From positions 620,001 through 684,000 of the forward strand of contig JAKZZE010000025.1 in the NCBI GenBank assembly GCA_024220505.1: DNA of 64,000 nucleotides. Reading direction: 5' to 3'. The stretch comes from Rhizopus arrhizus (lineage: Eukaryota; Mucoromycota; Mucoromycetes; Mucorales; Rhizopodaceae). Of the stretch, positions 34,132 through 46,706 are shown in pieces (the first letter of the stretch is position 1; each line of letters opens with the position of its first letter). The translations under genes were made by a program, and so were the position numbers. The notes under the pieces are model-generated. The model saw only the letters and a list, made by a program, of their open reading frames with translations. It did not search any database and was not told the DNA's origin.

Positions 34132-37100
34132 AGAACCAGAAAAAGCAAAAAAAGCCTCAAAAACTGGTGATATTATAAGCATTGTAATTATAAAAGCAAA
34201 ACCAACTTTTTCTTGTACAACGAATTGACCAGAATCAACAGGATAAAAAAGTGAATTTAAAACCTATAGAAAATGCTAGAGATTTGAGTTATCAGGAGAT
34301 TCAAGCATATGGATCTTCTTTATGTATTGTAGCAACCGCTGAACTTCAAGAAAAACAACTATACATTGGTATTCCTGTAAGCAAGTAACATTTTTATGTA
34401 CTTGAAGTTGCTTATATGATTGACAATAGACTGGAACCACGCTATCTCCTAATTTAATTCTTGTTTTGAAACTTATTATTCGGACAAGACACAAGGGATT
34501 TTATCAATCAGAAATACCACGAGTCTTTGGAATTGACAATCGCGCAGCTGGTCATTACTCCAAATCACTGGAAGAGAAAGGTGCCATTATTCGAAATCCT
34601 ATATCGTTAAAGGCTGCACGTACCAACATCTGTATGCATGTGAGATTTGCTTCACAAGATAAAAGCATAGACATGAGTAAAGCTGTCAAGGACGATGATA
34701 GGCTATATTATAATGTAAACACCAACAACCAATCTTATTCACAAAAGCAGCTTCTTGATGCAATGATTGAGTTAATTAAAGACGCACCAGGTCAAGCTAT
34801 TCTTACAAAAGACGTTTTAGAGGCATTAGTAAATGAATGACATAGAATGAAGTATTAAGGTTCTTTATTAACTGTTCTTTTGTAAAAGGGATTTAATAGA
34901 GAATTGAGAGTAGTACAAAAATGGTTCAATCGTTCATTAAATGCGCTTTGCTTGCAAGGTTACTTTAAAAAGTCTAATGTCAAGTTGGGCGATAAAAGTA
35001 GATACTTTAGATGTATCCATCTACTAAAATTACCTGAAGGTAAGGTTAACATCTGAGTCTACAAAACCAATTGTGAATTTTAATTCGAGTAGATAAAACC
35101 CATGTACAAGTTGAAGCTACGACAGAAGATATTGAGTATCCAATCCGCATCAAAAGTACAAGAAAAGATATTCCTATTTTACATGTCTTACATGATTCTA
35201 CTATTGAGCACCAATGTTACCAAGTGATAGAAGCATCTGATACACATGGCGTAATAGCTAAAGAAATTGCTTTTGCTTTAAATCTTGATGAAGATCGTAT
35301 GCTTTACAGGGTTTTAGAAAAATTATTAGAAATGAATGAAGTCAATAATGGGATGTATAGCGTTTGCCGACATCTTGAATTTGAGGGTCGCCAGAGACGA
35401 TATCGGTACTTTACCTTTAAATCTTATATGAAAGTTTATGAAAAGAAGGATGTCGTCCTTCCTTCTTTACCTGAAATTCCTATGAACAATTTAAAATGCT
35501 CAGAAAAAAACCCATTGATAGCAAATTCACCTAAGAAAACGTCAGCTGGAAGACCTCGCAAAACAACGGCATCTCAACCAAAGAAAAACGTACCTAATAT
35601 ATTGCCTGAGCCTATGCAGGATATACAGCCAGAGATACAAGCAAGTACGCAGGTAGAGGCTCCTATAGCGATAGATGAGCAGAGCATTACACCGACAGAG
35701 GTACCTCAATCAACCCAAGAACAAGATGTAATGCAAGTAGAAGCTATACGAATTGAAACAGTCGCGCAATCAGCAGATCAACAAGTGAAAGCACCATCGT
35801 CTAATAATGTGCCCAAGAAGCGTCGTCAAACAGATATCAAAGACTTTTTTGGTATATCTAAGAAAAAAGAGGAGCAGCCAAAGATCACATCAATCAATCC
35901 TCCAGAAAATAAAAAAGCACGAACACAGACAGAAGATAACGCTAGCAGATCTCCATCGGAATCTTCTGAAATACTTTCTCCTGTTATAGTGATACCCGAT
36001 TCGCCCATCATAAAAAAGACTGCACCTATACCCACTTCAACAAGCGCACCTGCTCCTATAGACACATCTGCTTCTGTAGACACATCTGCTTCTGTAGACG
36101 CTTCCACTTCAATCACCATTAAAAATATATACCACCCAGTCTTACAAGTACAGACTTCTCGTGCTCGCAAGAAGAGAGGTAATGCAGCAGTAAAGGTATC
36201 GGCAGAGAGCGTAAGCGAAAGTAACCCTTTCAAGACTTTCAATCATTATAACCAAACAAAGAATCGTTATTCGGATCAGCGTGCTGCAGTCATAAAATTA
36301 TTTTTAGCTGAACAGCCAATGATTGAACTTTCCAAAAAATTTCGCGATCAATATCAGAACAGGCTATATCAAATGTATGGCGCCTCTAACCATACTATCT
36401 GTATGAAAACACTTAGGCGAACGGCCGAAATTCTTTCAAAGGAAGGTGAATTGCAATATGCCAGTGTACAATGCGAATTGCTTAATGGTGCTATTGTTGA
36501 GAAAAAGGTGATTGTACGAAATGATGTTGACATGGAAGGATCCGAGTATAAATCATTTGAAAACCATGTCAAAGGTCGTCATACGATTCAGCGAGTTGGC
36601 TATACAACACCTCACTATGAAAAGATTACAATTCCAGTGGAAAGACTGGATCAACGACTTACTCGCATGAGAGCCTCACTGGAAGAACTTGTCGCTTCTG
36701 GTGATATAGTAAAAGCTGCCGCTCTAGAAAAGCAAATTGAACAACTGAGCGCCAACTTTGAAAAATGCAGAACGGAAGATACCAAAACATTCAAATCTAG
36801 TTGGATGATCACTGCTATTCAGTATGGTTGGATCTTTGCTCGTATGCTTCGTGTAAAGAGATTTCATCAATTCTTATTCGACCTTTTACATCAGTCAAAT
36901 GATATTAATGGCATCAATAAGGAAGAAATGAGTATTACCTCCATGTGCCTTGTATCAAAAATGACCCTCGAACTTATATGCGAAACGATCGGAATAACAA
37001 AACCAGACGCAACATTCAAACAATATTTTAAGGACGTAAAGGATTTGTCTATTACACTTGATGAGCTACCTGGTACTGTAAGCTCGCATTTATTCTCGGT

Positions 37101-40007
37101 TCATACTTACTTTAAAAGAAAGTTGAGAAGCTTGTTGCACCATCTTGAATACCTTGGTCTTGTTTCCGCATGCCATACCAACTTGGGTATGCACGATTCT
37201 ACTGCTCCCACGCACTCTACTATTGCTTCACGATATATTTTACATAAACATGTTCAAGTCCGTGATTTTAGGAGAATCAATCCACCCATTTTTCGAGAGT
37301 TTGTGCTTGAAACAAAAGCAGATGTGCTGATGTATTGGAACGATGTAGAATATGTATACAGGACTAGACCAGATGTTTCTGACGATCAACTTGCTCCTCC
37401 TAGCACCAACGTTATCGAAAAAGAGGTACTTGCGAGCTTAACAAGTTCTAAAGGCTGGTCTTCACCCTCGATCTACAACAAACATCAAAGAAAAATCCTC
37501 AATTCTTATGTGGACAAAGTTACTAGCACTACTCCTTTTGATAATGATCGTCTCATTCAGGAAATCGCTGAAGACATAAACAGTACTGCTCCCAAAGTAC
37601 GTGGGTACTACAGAAAAGTACAAGATGCATTAGATTTGCGGTTGGAGACCAAGAGAAAGAAGCAAATCCACTCAAAGATTATACCGCCCAAGCGAAGAGC
37701 CAGGGGAAAACCTAGGATAGACATGTACGGTGGACGTCGAGTTGTTCATCTTGACAGCAGAAAGTTGGTTACAAATAGCATAAGAAATCAAAGCTACTTC
37801 AAAAAATTAGCCCCTCTTAGTAGAGGTTCAACTGATGGGAATTCAACCCTTTATATGGATGATTTGTCTAATATTCCTGAAGTGGTCACTGGCGAGGACC
37901 TTGCACGATCTAGAACATCCAGTAGGGTTCCATGGACAGCACAAGATGATGAAATGTTATTATATGCTGGTGCGATCTTGAAGCACCGAGGTAGAAAATC
38001 ACGTTTTAAATGGGCAGCTGTTACTCAAGTCCTCAACAGACCTTCAGTTAATTGTCAACGAAGATTTGGTACTCTTTCACATAATCCTGTTTTCAATGAA
38101 CAGTTGGCAGATTTGATAGGCAAATGGGATAAAATTTACAAAGAAGGCATAGTGAACGGATCAATTGAAGACAAAAACCCCTATGATATTATTAATTTTG
38201 ATCTGTTGGGCTATTTAACATATTTCTTACAAAAATTGAGTCAAAGCACAGAGTAAGAGAAAGACGAACGATTTATAAGTCCATCTTTTAGAAATTAACA
38301 TTATTTATAATAGTGATATAGAACCAACCAATCTTCCTAACTCATTAAATGATATGTATACTCTTTATGATATCATACCAGGAAGCAGATTACACGTTTT
38401 TCATTTTGATGATACATTTCACACTATGAAGACAATGACGTCAAAAGTACTTGTGCTTGCAAATCAAACATTTTCTGCTCGCAAATGTAGAGATTTAGAG
38501 TTTGACATTCCACCTTCTTTGTTGGCTCAGGAAGAAGATAAAGAAAAAAGACAAAAGTGCATCTTTAGATCTGTTGCTTTGGTACATGGTATAGACATAT
38601 TCAGCTTTATATAAACTAACATCTTCTTAAAAATAAATATAGATGAGTTTATTGACTCCTTCAGAAAGGTTCGACCCATTCCATGTGTTTATGATTGTTA
38701 AAAGCTTCCCGGAAGACATTGTCAAAGATACTGTTCAAGAGCTAGTCAAAATTGGTACCTTGATCAAGTCACCAAGGAACGATCGTGTTATCCCTGGAAC
38801 ACGAAACGCACTCTCAGCCAAGTTTATGACACGATTGGCAGGTGATCTCCCATCCAATTTGTTTGACCAAGCAAAGGAATTTGATAAATTCTTAAACCAA
38901 CAAGAAACAAAGATTATTTTCCAGAAAGATACTGTGAGCAGTGGTATGATGGCATGTTTACTTGATTTGATGTCACAAGAAAAAGTATTTACAAAAGACC
39001 TTTTAAAAAAACCACACAACTAAATAGCATCTTTTTATGTAGCTTAAAGTAGATATGGTAAATCGAAATGAAACAATGGAAAAAGCGATAGGAAAGGTTA
39101 AACGCGTGAGATTGATAGGTAAGACGATTTATAATTGATGCTGTCGCTCTCGATATTTACTTTAAAAATAGATGCATCATCTACCATTTTGGATTTTGAA
39201 ATTGAGAAAGTTGTGAAAGATCAGCCGATGCCGCTCGAACTTGCTACTTTACCATGTCAGAACGTGGCAATTGAAAAAGTGGAAATTCGTAGATTTGACT
39301 CTATGATTGATGCTTTACTATCCACAAAAGATGAATTTAACTACCAACTACTTAAACAGATAGTCGATGCGCTCAAAAAAAATACAGCTCGTGGGCTTCT
39401 ACTAACACAATTGAGAGAAGAACTTGATATGAAATACACAGATGAAAACATTCGTTATGCATTACGTGTTCTGGAGGAGTATTCACCCCCACTGGTATGC
39501 CGGGTTGGACCTATATCCCTTCGCTATGTACTAGTTCCTTATTTAGATGACTGGGTTATTGATACAGCAGGAGCAGCTTCAAAAGCCAAAAGTGGGGGCT
39601 TCAGTGACCACCAAGTGAATGAATTTGTTTCTGAATGTCTAGAGAGAAGTCAATTAGTTGTCCCTAATCTTTGGACTGATGTAAACGGTCTCTTAACACC
39701 CCTTCTTCTCAGCATCTTTTTAAGAGCAGTGACAGACCTTGTTATAAAAAGACCAGGCATAACAATATCCTCGATTCAGAGACAGTTCAATAAAACGTTT
39801 ACAAGAAAAGAAGTGCATGAAATTCTGGAAATACTGGTTAAACGAGAAACTTTAAAAGAAAGAAAAATAACTGTAGAAAGATATCAAAAACCTACCGTGT
39901 TTTCCAAGACCCGAACAAGCCGTTCTACTCGTGACGCATCTACCATCAATCCTTTTACTCAATCATGCTATTGGGCTACTAGTAACTATTACAATAAATT
40001 ACCATAA
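33630..40007 (+). CDS. TFC3: TFIIIC largest subunit, B-block binding (Tfc3/GTF3C1)
   Basis: Binds the B box of tRNA gene promoters as part of TFIIIC. Ten exons: 33630-33687, 33744-34183, 34233-34376, 34430-34828, 34889-35039, 35093-38252, 38314-38581, 38643-38984, 39043-39118 and 39172-40007, giving 1957 residues. The first residues match the family start (EEIAIDGPSG). The B-block domain is at about 214-300 (RHKGFYQSEIPRVFGIDNR). Several winged-helix segments follow, then a long disordered Pro/Ser/Thr linker and a SANT-like block (VPWTAQDDEMLL, about 1340). A run of about 17 Glu is at 34090-34140. The linker contains a PCNA-box-like sequence QTDIKDFF (35827-35850) and an AT-hook-like GRPRK. 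The intron 1 donor (gttttt) is weak. Confidence 0.9.
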
Positions 40008-40445
40008 AGCGATATGTTAGTATACAGCATTAACTTATTCAAGTTCAATAAACTTTATTTTTCTTTGACCTCTTCCTTCCTAATGGGATATACAAGTACT
40101 AGTGTTAAGATAGTGCGTTATCTACATGACATTAATGCGAATTTAGCTTTTCCTGCATCAGACTTGCTCTCGCTTGAACTAGGAAACTTTTATGGATATT
40201 TTAATTCGTAAAGCTGTGTGAACCTAAATGTATTAAAGATAGATAACTTTCAGGGATTGAGCTTGGTTCGTGAAAGATAGAAACCAAAAGATGCACTCGA
40301 GTGTATTTCACCCAATTTGATGCTGGTCGGTTTGGGATAGCATATTAAAAATTGAATGCTTTCTATCATTGGGTTATTCTATTGAAATCTGATTTGCTTT
40401 GTCTCCTCATGATGGATCCTCTTATATATTTAGTAGGTTTAACAG

Positions 40446-40634
40446 CAAGGCTATGTTGAAAAAGTAACAACAAGCTTGATATCAAAGATAAGAGTAAAGT
40501 ATGAGCTTGCTCCTGACGCTATGGAAATCTCTGAGATAATTCTTCAAGAACCTTTAAATTTTGAAAGCAGCGAAAAGAGGATGATCTCAGAAACGAGGGC
40601 GAAACTAAATAAAAGCAATAACATTCCTATTTAA
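40446..40634 (+). other. orphan coding-like block
   Basis: 62 stop-free codons follow a possible splice acceptor (ttaacag) and end at TAA 40632-40634. The composition is coding-like (APDAMEISEIILQEPLNFES). There is no ATG at the front and no recognised family, so it may be a terminal exon or a gene remnant. Confidence 0.3.
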
Positions 40635-40710
40635 TTCAAGATTGACATCTTCTCTAATGCTTATGGTAGTAAGGGCTGGCTTAAAGAACATCATGGGACA
40701 CGTGTTGCGG

Positions 40711-40896
40711 TTACAATAAAAATTGGGTTAATTGCTTCTTACTTCTAGTCACTAAGCAAATTTCGGGAAATACCACTGCTAACGCTGGTATTAGTCTTTG
40801 TTCATCATATTGATTAAACCCCCCCCCCTCTCTCTTCTGATCATAAATCGTCATATCAATAAGACAAGCTTCCCCAATGTAATCATACTTTTCCAC
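40711..40896 (-). other. orphan short ORF
   Basis: 61 codons with coding-like composition (YDYIGEACLIDMTIYDQK, ALAVVFPEICLVTR). There is no recognised family, and the frame sits in a region with other decayed-looking blocks. Confidence 0.25.
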
Positions 40897-41589
40897 AAGG
40901 AAAAAGACAGTACTGTTTAGATTAAAAAAGGATTAAAGAATATGCTTTTGATTTGCTGGTTTACTTTGATCAATCCTAAGGTATGAAATGATAAGTTCCT
41001 TCTTTAGTATCTTGGGTATTGAGTTTTGTAATACACAGGCAATAATATCAAGACTAAAGTATGTGAATTTTCTTTTATTCATAACGAAAAGTCTTTTTAA
41101 TCTACGTTCCTTTACATCAAAACAATTTTTGGATGTATGCTTCGAGAAACGAATCACTGTTATTTAAAGTAGTAATCTTGAGTAAAGATAAGCAAGATGT
41201 AAACACGTCTCAATAGCAACTATTATTCATAAAGACAGCATGCTGACACCTTTCTTGCACTTTATCATGTAGCTATAGCAATAATTTTAAACATCTACTG
41301 TTGTATCAGTTTCCGAGATATTTAAAAAGAATGCAGACATAAAAATGGGACCTATTTTATTTTTAATGAATTTACTTTGCTAGTATAAAGAAAAAAAAAT
41401 CTACAGAAAAAAAATAAAATAAATGGCATGCTTGACCTTTAAAAAAAGGATGATTTGTGTTTTCATTTTCAAAGCTCTTCTAGGGAGTTTGTCTAGGAAA
41501 AAAAATTTGCAAAGAGTATTACAAATAAAAACTCATTCTATGAGAAAGGTGTGTGTAGTAGAAAGATATATCATTTCCTTCTTTGATTA

Positions 41590-43953
41590 CTATTGTTGAT
41601 GTGAAAAGGAATAGGGGGATTGTTGATATAAAGGTGCGGCAACAGGGTGTGGTGTGGTGGAGGGTGTATGAGCGGAAGAATAGTAACCAAGCAAGTTGTT
41701 TGTGGCTTGTGCAGGTCTAGAAGTATCTAGTATCATTTGACCAAACAGTGCTGAATCATAAAGAAAATCAGAGCTGCCAAAGTCAATTCCACTGTTACTC
41801 ATATCAAGTGATTGTGGTTGGTTATACGCATATGTCTGCATATCGTTTGACATAAAGGTATTAGGAAAGGGTACCTCAGAGGCTGTAGATGATGCAGTCT
41901 GAGAAAAAAGCATGGTGCCTTCAGTGGATACAGAGGATGACGTTATTTCTGGACTACTGTTTGTTTTTTTCAGCTGCGTAAATTGATTGTTGGTATACTC
42001 ATTTTGTCTTTTTCTTTTCTCTTGATCACGGACATCATACAGTTTGCTGTGAGCCTTTAACATGTCTTGTGTAGCAGCTGTCAATCTGTCCCCCATTTTC
42101 CAGTAAGGACATAATAACTGAAAAGGCAGCAAAGAAAAAAAAAAAAGATTACTTTCTATTTAGTTCATCTCTTGCTCCGTCCTGGTCGTCTTACCTTTAT
42201 CGTGTCATACAGGATGATTAAACCTGTGTTGCTTCGGCTGTAGGAAGCAGAATCTGACGAGAAAGTAGAAGTCATCAGGGCAGTTAAGAAAATATAGGCA
42301 GAATATCCCATATAGGGCAGAACGTTACAATCACAAAAATCACGAAGTTTGCTGAAAACGTCCATTGCGATATCTACATGTTCTTTACATAAAACTATAC
42401 TTTCTTGCATCCTTTCATATGTTCCAAAAGAAAGCTCACAGGCTGACAAGTCACCGTATGCTAAACTTCCTCTATGTAATGCCAGCATACCAGCACAATA
42501 AATAGCATGTGAACAAAGCCAAAAATTCAGATAGTTTTCACTTGCTGCTTTCCTATGCATACTCACATTGGCCGGTGTATATCGATAAATCTCAGGCAAG
42601 TTAATAGCCCACTGTCTTATTTTTTTGTGAAGATCCCCATGTTCTTTTATCGGAGGCCAAATAACAGCAGTAGAGTCTGTCTTGACTCTACTCATGTATT
42701 TTGAAATTTCACCAAATATTTCAAGAATGCTCAGGTAATAATCAATACTGCCCATAAGAGGATCATCATCAATCAGCACCCTGTCCACTGTGTATGCTTG
42801 CAGTGGATCACGAATCAGTCTGCTTTCCGTTATTGTAGGCATCCGAACGTCATAGTCACCAATTTCAAAACCTTGCGGTCGATCGGTGCTTGTGCTTGAA
42901 AATCTAAGTTACAATCGATCAATACAAATAATGCCTTTTTTTTTTAAAAAAAAAAAAAAAAAAATAGTATTACTTGTCTATACAAAAACAACTCCAGAAT
43001 ATACGTCTCCTTAATGCCATACCCAAATAATCAGTGGATCCATCAGGTGCCTTTATTGGTGTTTTTAGTACTTCTTCTTTATTTATACCCAATTCTTGGC
43101 AGAGGCGTACAGCAATTCCTCCATAAATCCAAGCTCTAATCATACAATTCAATATCGCATAAAGAACCTCTCCTTTTTTTTTATTACTTTGATCCAGATG
43201 CACTTCCATATTCTAAACAAGACATGATTCCCCAAAACTGAATATTTGGTAAAGTGGGTTCAAGTAGTGAGGCGTTAATTAATGAATTGGCTTTCAAAGC
43301 AAATTTTTCGCTTGCTAAATAAGGAGGATCTGTTTTGATACTTGGATGATCTGAAAACCTGTTTTATACACAAGTCAATTCGTATACACAAACAAGACGA
43401 TTTCTAATACCTGGCTGCGGTTGCCATGACACTCCACAGCAAAGGTTTTGATACAGTTTTGTCTACAATGGATTGTTTTAGGCGTCCACGATGAACAAAA
43501 GGAAATACTGAATTGATGTATCGAAAGAAAAGATCAATCAAGTGTGTCACTATTTCTGGGTCAGGTAAATCATCATATTCTGTGCTTTGTATTCCTGTTT
43601 CAAGAGAATTAGATTTCATGTTAAAAATTGGGTCTCCTCTCCTTTTTATAAACCTTTCTTATCAGACACGACTAACATTTTCTCAAGCTGAGCCAGTCTA
43701 TCTTCTAATACTTGAACATATCCTTTGCGTGGTCCTCTTTTCTTGGACTCGGTGTATTCACATTCTAAATTGGATTCTTGACAATGCAAGCAGAAAGGTT
43801 TTGTTCCGTCGCATTTGATCTTTTAAGACGATTAGTAATCAGTCCCAGTAGTAAACTATTGCCTACTTTTTTTTTCCTACAAAGAATACAAGCTTGTGTA
43901 GCTCTCATTCTCTTTTTATTGATAGTCATGTTCTCACTATGATATTCTTCCAT
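41590..43953 (-). CDS. Zn2Cys6 fungal transcription factor
   Basis: A fungal-specific regulator. Exons on the minus strand: 43867-43953, 43654-43819, 43411-43594, 43188-43358, 42974-43135, 42195-42903 and 41590-42117, giving 668 residues. The binuclear zinc cluster lies at about residues 22-50 (CILCRKKKIKCDG, CLHCQ, C in NLECEY), followed by a basic linker and a short coiled coil (LEDRLAQLEKMLV). The middle domain matches fungal-specific TF domains (FFRYINSVFPFVHR, AWIYGGIAVRLCQELG, RRRIFWSCFCIDK). The tail is Gln/Ser/Pro-rich, as in activation domains. Its paralogue at 48238-50615 shares the middle-domain layout, so the two regulators probably descend from one family. The target is unknown. 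Confidence 0.93.
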
Positions 43954-44967
43954 TTTAATGAAAAGAAAAGAAAAAAAAAAAGGAGAAAGGTTTTACCTTT
44001 TTAGAAAAAAAAAAAAAAAAATGAAGCACTCCGACTAGACATGCTAAATCAAGCAAGGCAGAATCTTGTGTTCAGATCGTCAAATGAGCCATCTCCATGA
44101 CCTATAACTTGGCAGGGGATTTATTGTCCCTTGATGATGTCTGTATGCATCTGTACGTAAAGTTTAATTTGGTGCATGTCAAAGTGTCTATGCTTTATAT
44201 CATTTATAAAATACAAGTAGAATAGACTCACTGGTTTTGAAAGATTTATACATTTTTGTATATTTTCTAGAAGAGATGGAAATACGGGATAATTTTTTAC
44301 CGTCAATACTGGTTTTCAACGTAGGATTTACAAAATAATACTGCAAGTCATTTTGTAATTAGGATAAAGAAGCATACTGTAAATTATATGAATCAATTCT
44401 AATAGAAAAAGGTACAAGATATCATTGGATTTATAAAATTGTCTTTTACTTTGTAAAATGTTTTGTAATTGCTACTCTTGTCTTTTTTTGTATTAATTTA
44501 TTGTATCTTCATATCCAATTATGTAAAGATGGTTTTATTTTTATTTTTGGTAGACAAAGGCGTTAGCTCCTAAAATTTTTATTAGAAGCAATATGACAAT
44601 GATAGGAGCTTAAATCATACTATTGTCATCTAACCAAGATTTAAATGGAGTTAAGATTGTTTATAGAAGCATGTTGACTAAAATAAATAATCGTCTGTCC
44701 TTATAAGATATTTTCCATTTTTTGATGATGGCATTCATAAAATAGGCAATAAAGAATTAAATAATAGGGTTGCATCTTATTGTTAATCAAAGCATTCTTT
44801 TGTAAATAAAGATTTAATATCAACATAAAAAGATAAAGAGAATTGCAAAAAGAAAAATCGTGTTTTTATTGCATGTCAACTTAAAAAGGTATTGATTTCT
44901 AAAAGGCAAAGTTAGACAATTGATATCTTTCTAAAAGCCCCTTTACATGAAAATAAATGTTTCATAG
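43954..44967. other. intergenic, no gene seen
   Basis: Very AT-rich DNA upstream of the Zn2Cys6 gene. It contains an A-run and T-run leader region near 43970-44030. No gene is seen. Confidence 0.5.
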
Positions 44968-45165
44968 CAAAGAAAACCTTTACAAAAAAGAAAAGGTCTT
45001 CAACTTGATCGAAATGAGCATCATCCAATTCGAGCCTACTTGGAATACATGGACCACGGTCAAGATAGCATGTATTCTTATCCTACGAATGTAACAGAGG
45101 AATCATCATTCACTGAAACATCAAATTCGGTTGGATATCCTGACATGACCTCTGGTTTTATCTAA
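44968..45165 (+). other. orphan coding-like block
   Basis: 65 stop-free codons after a possible acceptor (ttcatag), ending at TAA 45163-45165. The composition is coding-like (HHPIRAYLEYMDHGQDSM, then a Ser/Thr-rich end). No family is recognised. It may be a last exon or a decayed gene. Confidence 0.28.
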
Positions 45166-45307
45166 AGAGACTGTGTGTACGTAAAGCGACCTGAGATAAA
45201 GGACATAAATGAAAATGTTTGCATTCGTTTGTTTTTTTTTTTTTTTGGTCATAATCATCTCTAAGCCACTTAAAAGGTGTCTATCATTCCTTGAATACTC
45301 TAGGTAG

Positions 45308-45511
45308 AGCCATTCCTCAATAAGTGGGGGTAGCAAACATAATTGTAAGGACATTGAAAATAAGCTGAGATCAGTGAACATAAAACATTCAGGTCGATTG
45401 CTATACTGCTGTTTTAAGCAATTGGAAAAGAAGCAAAGTGTGGATTTATTACAATCAGTCGACTGCAATCGCTGTACAGCTTTAGTCACTGTCAAGATAC
45501 GCGTAAATTAA
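45308..45511 (+). other. orphan coding-like block
   Basis: 67 stop-free codons after a possible acceptor (ctaggtag), ending at TAA 45509-45511. The segment KDIENKLRSVNIKHSG and a Cys-containing end look like protein. The reverse strand is also open over 124 codons (45121-45495), so the coding strand is uncertain. Confidence 0.28.
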
Positions 45512-45584
45512 TAGTGAAACATGACGGCTACTAATACAGTTTCATATTATTCATAAACACAGTCATAACTTGGTAAACTATAAA

Positions 45585-46083
45585 TTAATTTTTTGGAGTG
45601 AAAATATTGCGATTACAAAGGAATTGAATCATTTGACGCGAATGAATTACTTTTTTTTTTTTCTTTATTATTTCTATCAAAGCCTTGGGTGCTTCCTTTC
45701 CTTTTTTAGGATCTTTACCGACACGGTTAAATGAAAGAGGATGATTAAGAATTGGTATAATTTGGTCCAGATCGATGATATAATTAAATAAATCAGGACA
45801 ATGATTGGTCTGTATTATATTTTGTTTTGAATCATTCTTGCCATGTGGTATCGGTCACTAAAGTTCATAATCAAATCGGATGGAGAATTAGATTAAATCC
45901 GGTTTATAATCTTTTTACTTCTTTTAAAAGTAAAATGTCAGCAAAATGTTTCAATTTATTTTTCTGTGATTCAACTTTTTATTACATTTATTTACTAACT
46001 TGACCATATTTTATAATATGAAACATAAAGGGTTCAAGATGATCTATGGTGTATTGGATTAAATTAAAACGAGATGTAATCAT
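45585..46083 (-). CDS. putative small protein, two exons
   Basis: Proposed exons 46000-46083 and 45585-45809 give 102 residues. Exon 1 starts at an ATG and reads FNLIQYTIDHLEPFMFHIIKYG. Exon 2 reads HCPDLFNYIIDLDQ, NHPLSFNRVGKDPKKGKE and a C-terminal HSRQMIQFLCNRN. Both look like protein rather than chance. Joining them needs a 190-nt intron with a GTTAGT donor and an ATACAG acceptor; this is longer than usual here, so the link is uncertain. A run of 12 A inside exon 2 encodes lysines. No family is recognised. The alternative is a decayed gene in the same remnant-rich region. Confidence 0.35.
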
Positions 46084-46349
46084 TCGCTTTCAAAGTTTAA
46101 ATAAATCTTGGTTTACGACAAAGGAAGAACAATGAATTTTTCCCTGCTTTTTTTTTTTTTCCATCAATGCCTATTTGTTGGTAAACGGGAAAATTGATCT
46201 TGCGCCTGGATTGGGGTAATTAACAAATTAGGTGAAAAACGAATTATGCCCTAGTTAGAAAAAAGCTGTCACTGCAATAAATCGAATGATTTCTAAGAAC
46301 TTAGTCATCACAATAAGCTCCAAAATACACTATACCCTGCTTACCATAA

Positions 46350-46706
46350 ATTGATTTTCCAAAGGATGCTATCGATCTCATCTATATTGAATCCACTGTA
46401 GATAACAAAAGAATCATTGAGGCTGTGTATTCGCGTTTGTAGATCAATCTTGAACACAGGAGGTCATATGTATTCAAGCGAGATCGCTTTATTACCTGTC
46501 TTATGTTCATAAGGCATGAAAATGGAATGTATTTAACCATCGGACGCATCTTTATTAGTTTTTCCGTTATCCTGTCTGTTTTGAAAGTTGATACTTGCCA
46601 AATCACCTTCCTTTTTCTTCTTTTTGTGATGATTGAAAGAATGAGCGTTAATCAAGTGAGTGATTTTTATAAAAATGAATGGTTTGGAGATGCATGTGCT
46701 GACTGA
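46350..46706 (+). pseudogene. decayed ORF with one internal stop
   Basis: A 118-codon stretch is coding-like over its whole length (DAIDLIYIESTVDNKRIIEAVYSRL, then HRRSYVFKRDRF and a hydrophobic segment, ending EWFGDACAD). It is interrupted by a TAG at 46440-46442. That TAG could also be a splice acceptor (gtttgtag). There is no clear start and no recognised family. Confidence 0.35.

Larger units (their letters stand above)
40008..41589. other. intergenic with coding-like remnants
   Basis: About 1.6 kb between the convergent TFC3 and the Zn2Cys6 gene. It includes short coding-like blocks at 40446-40634 (plus) and 40711-40896 (minus), described separately. The rest is AT-rich without features. 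Confidence 0.5.

Noticed and set aside
45121..45495. 124-residue minus-strand ORF
   Set aside because: Its Cys/Ser/Leu-rich composition looks like the antisense of the plus-strand block 45308-45511; neither is certain, and I list only the plus block.
45830..45900. Open segment MNFSDRYHMARMIQNK on the minus strand as part of the putative small gene
   Set aside because: It cannot be joined to either flanking block with valid splice sites without a frameshift.
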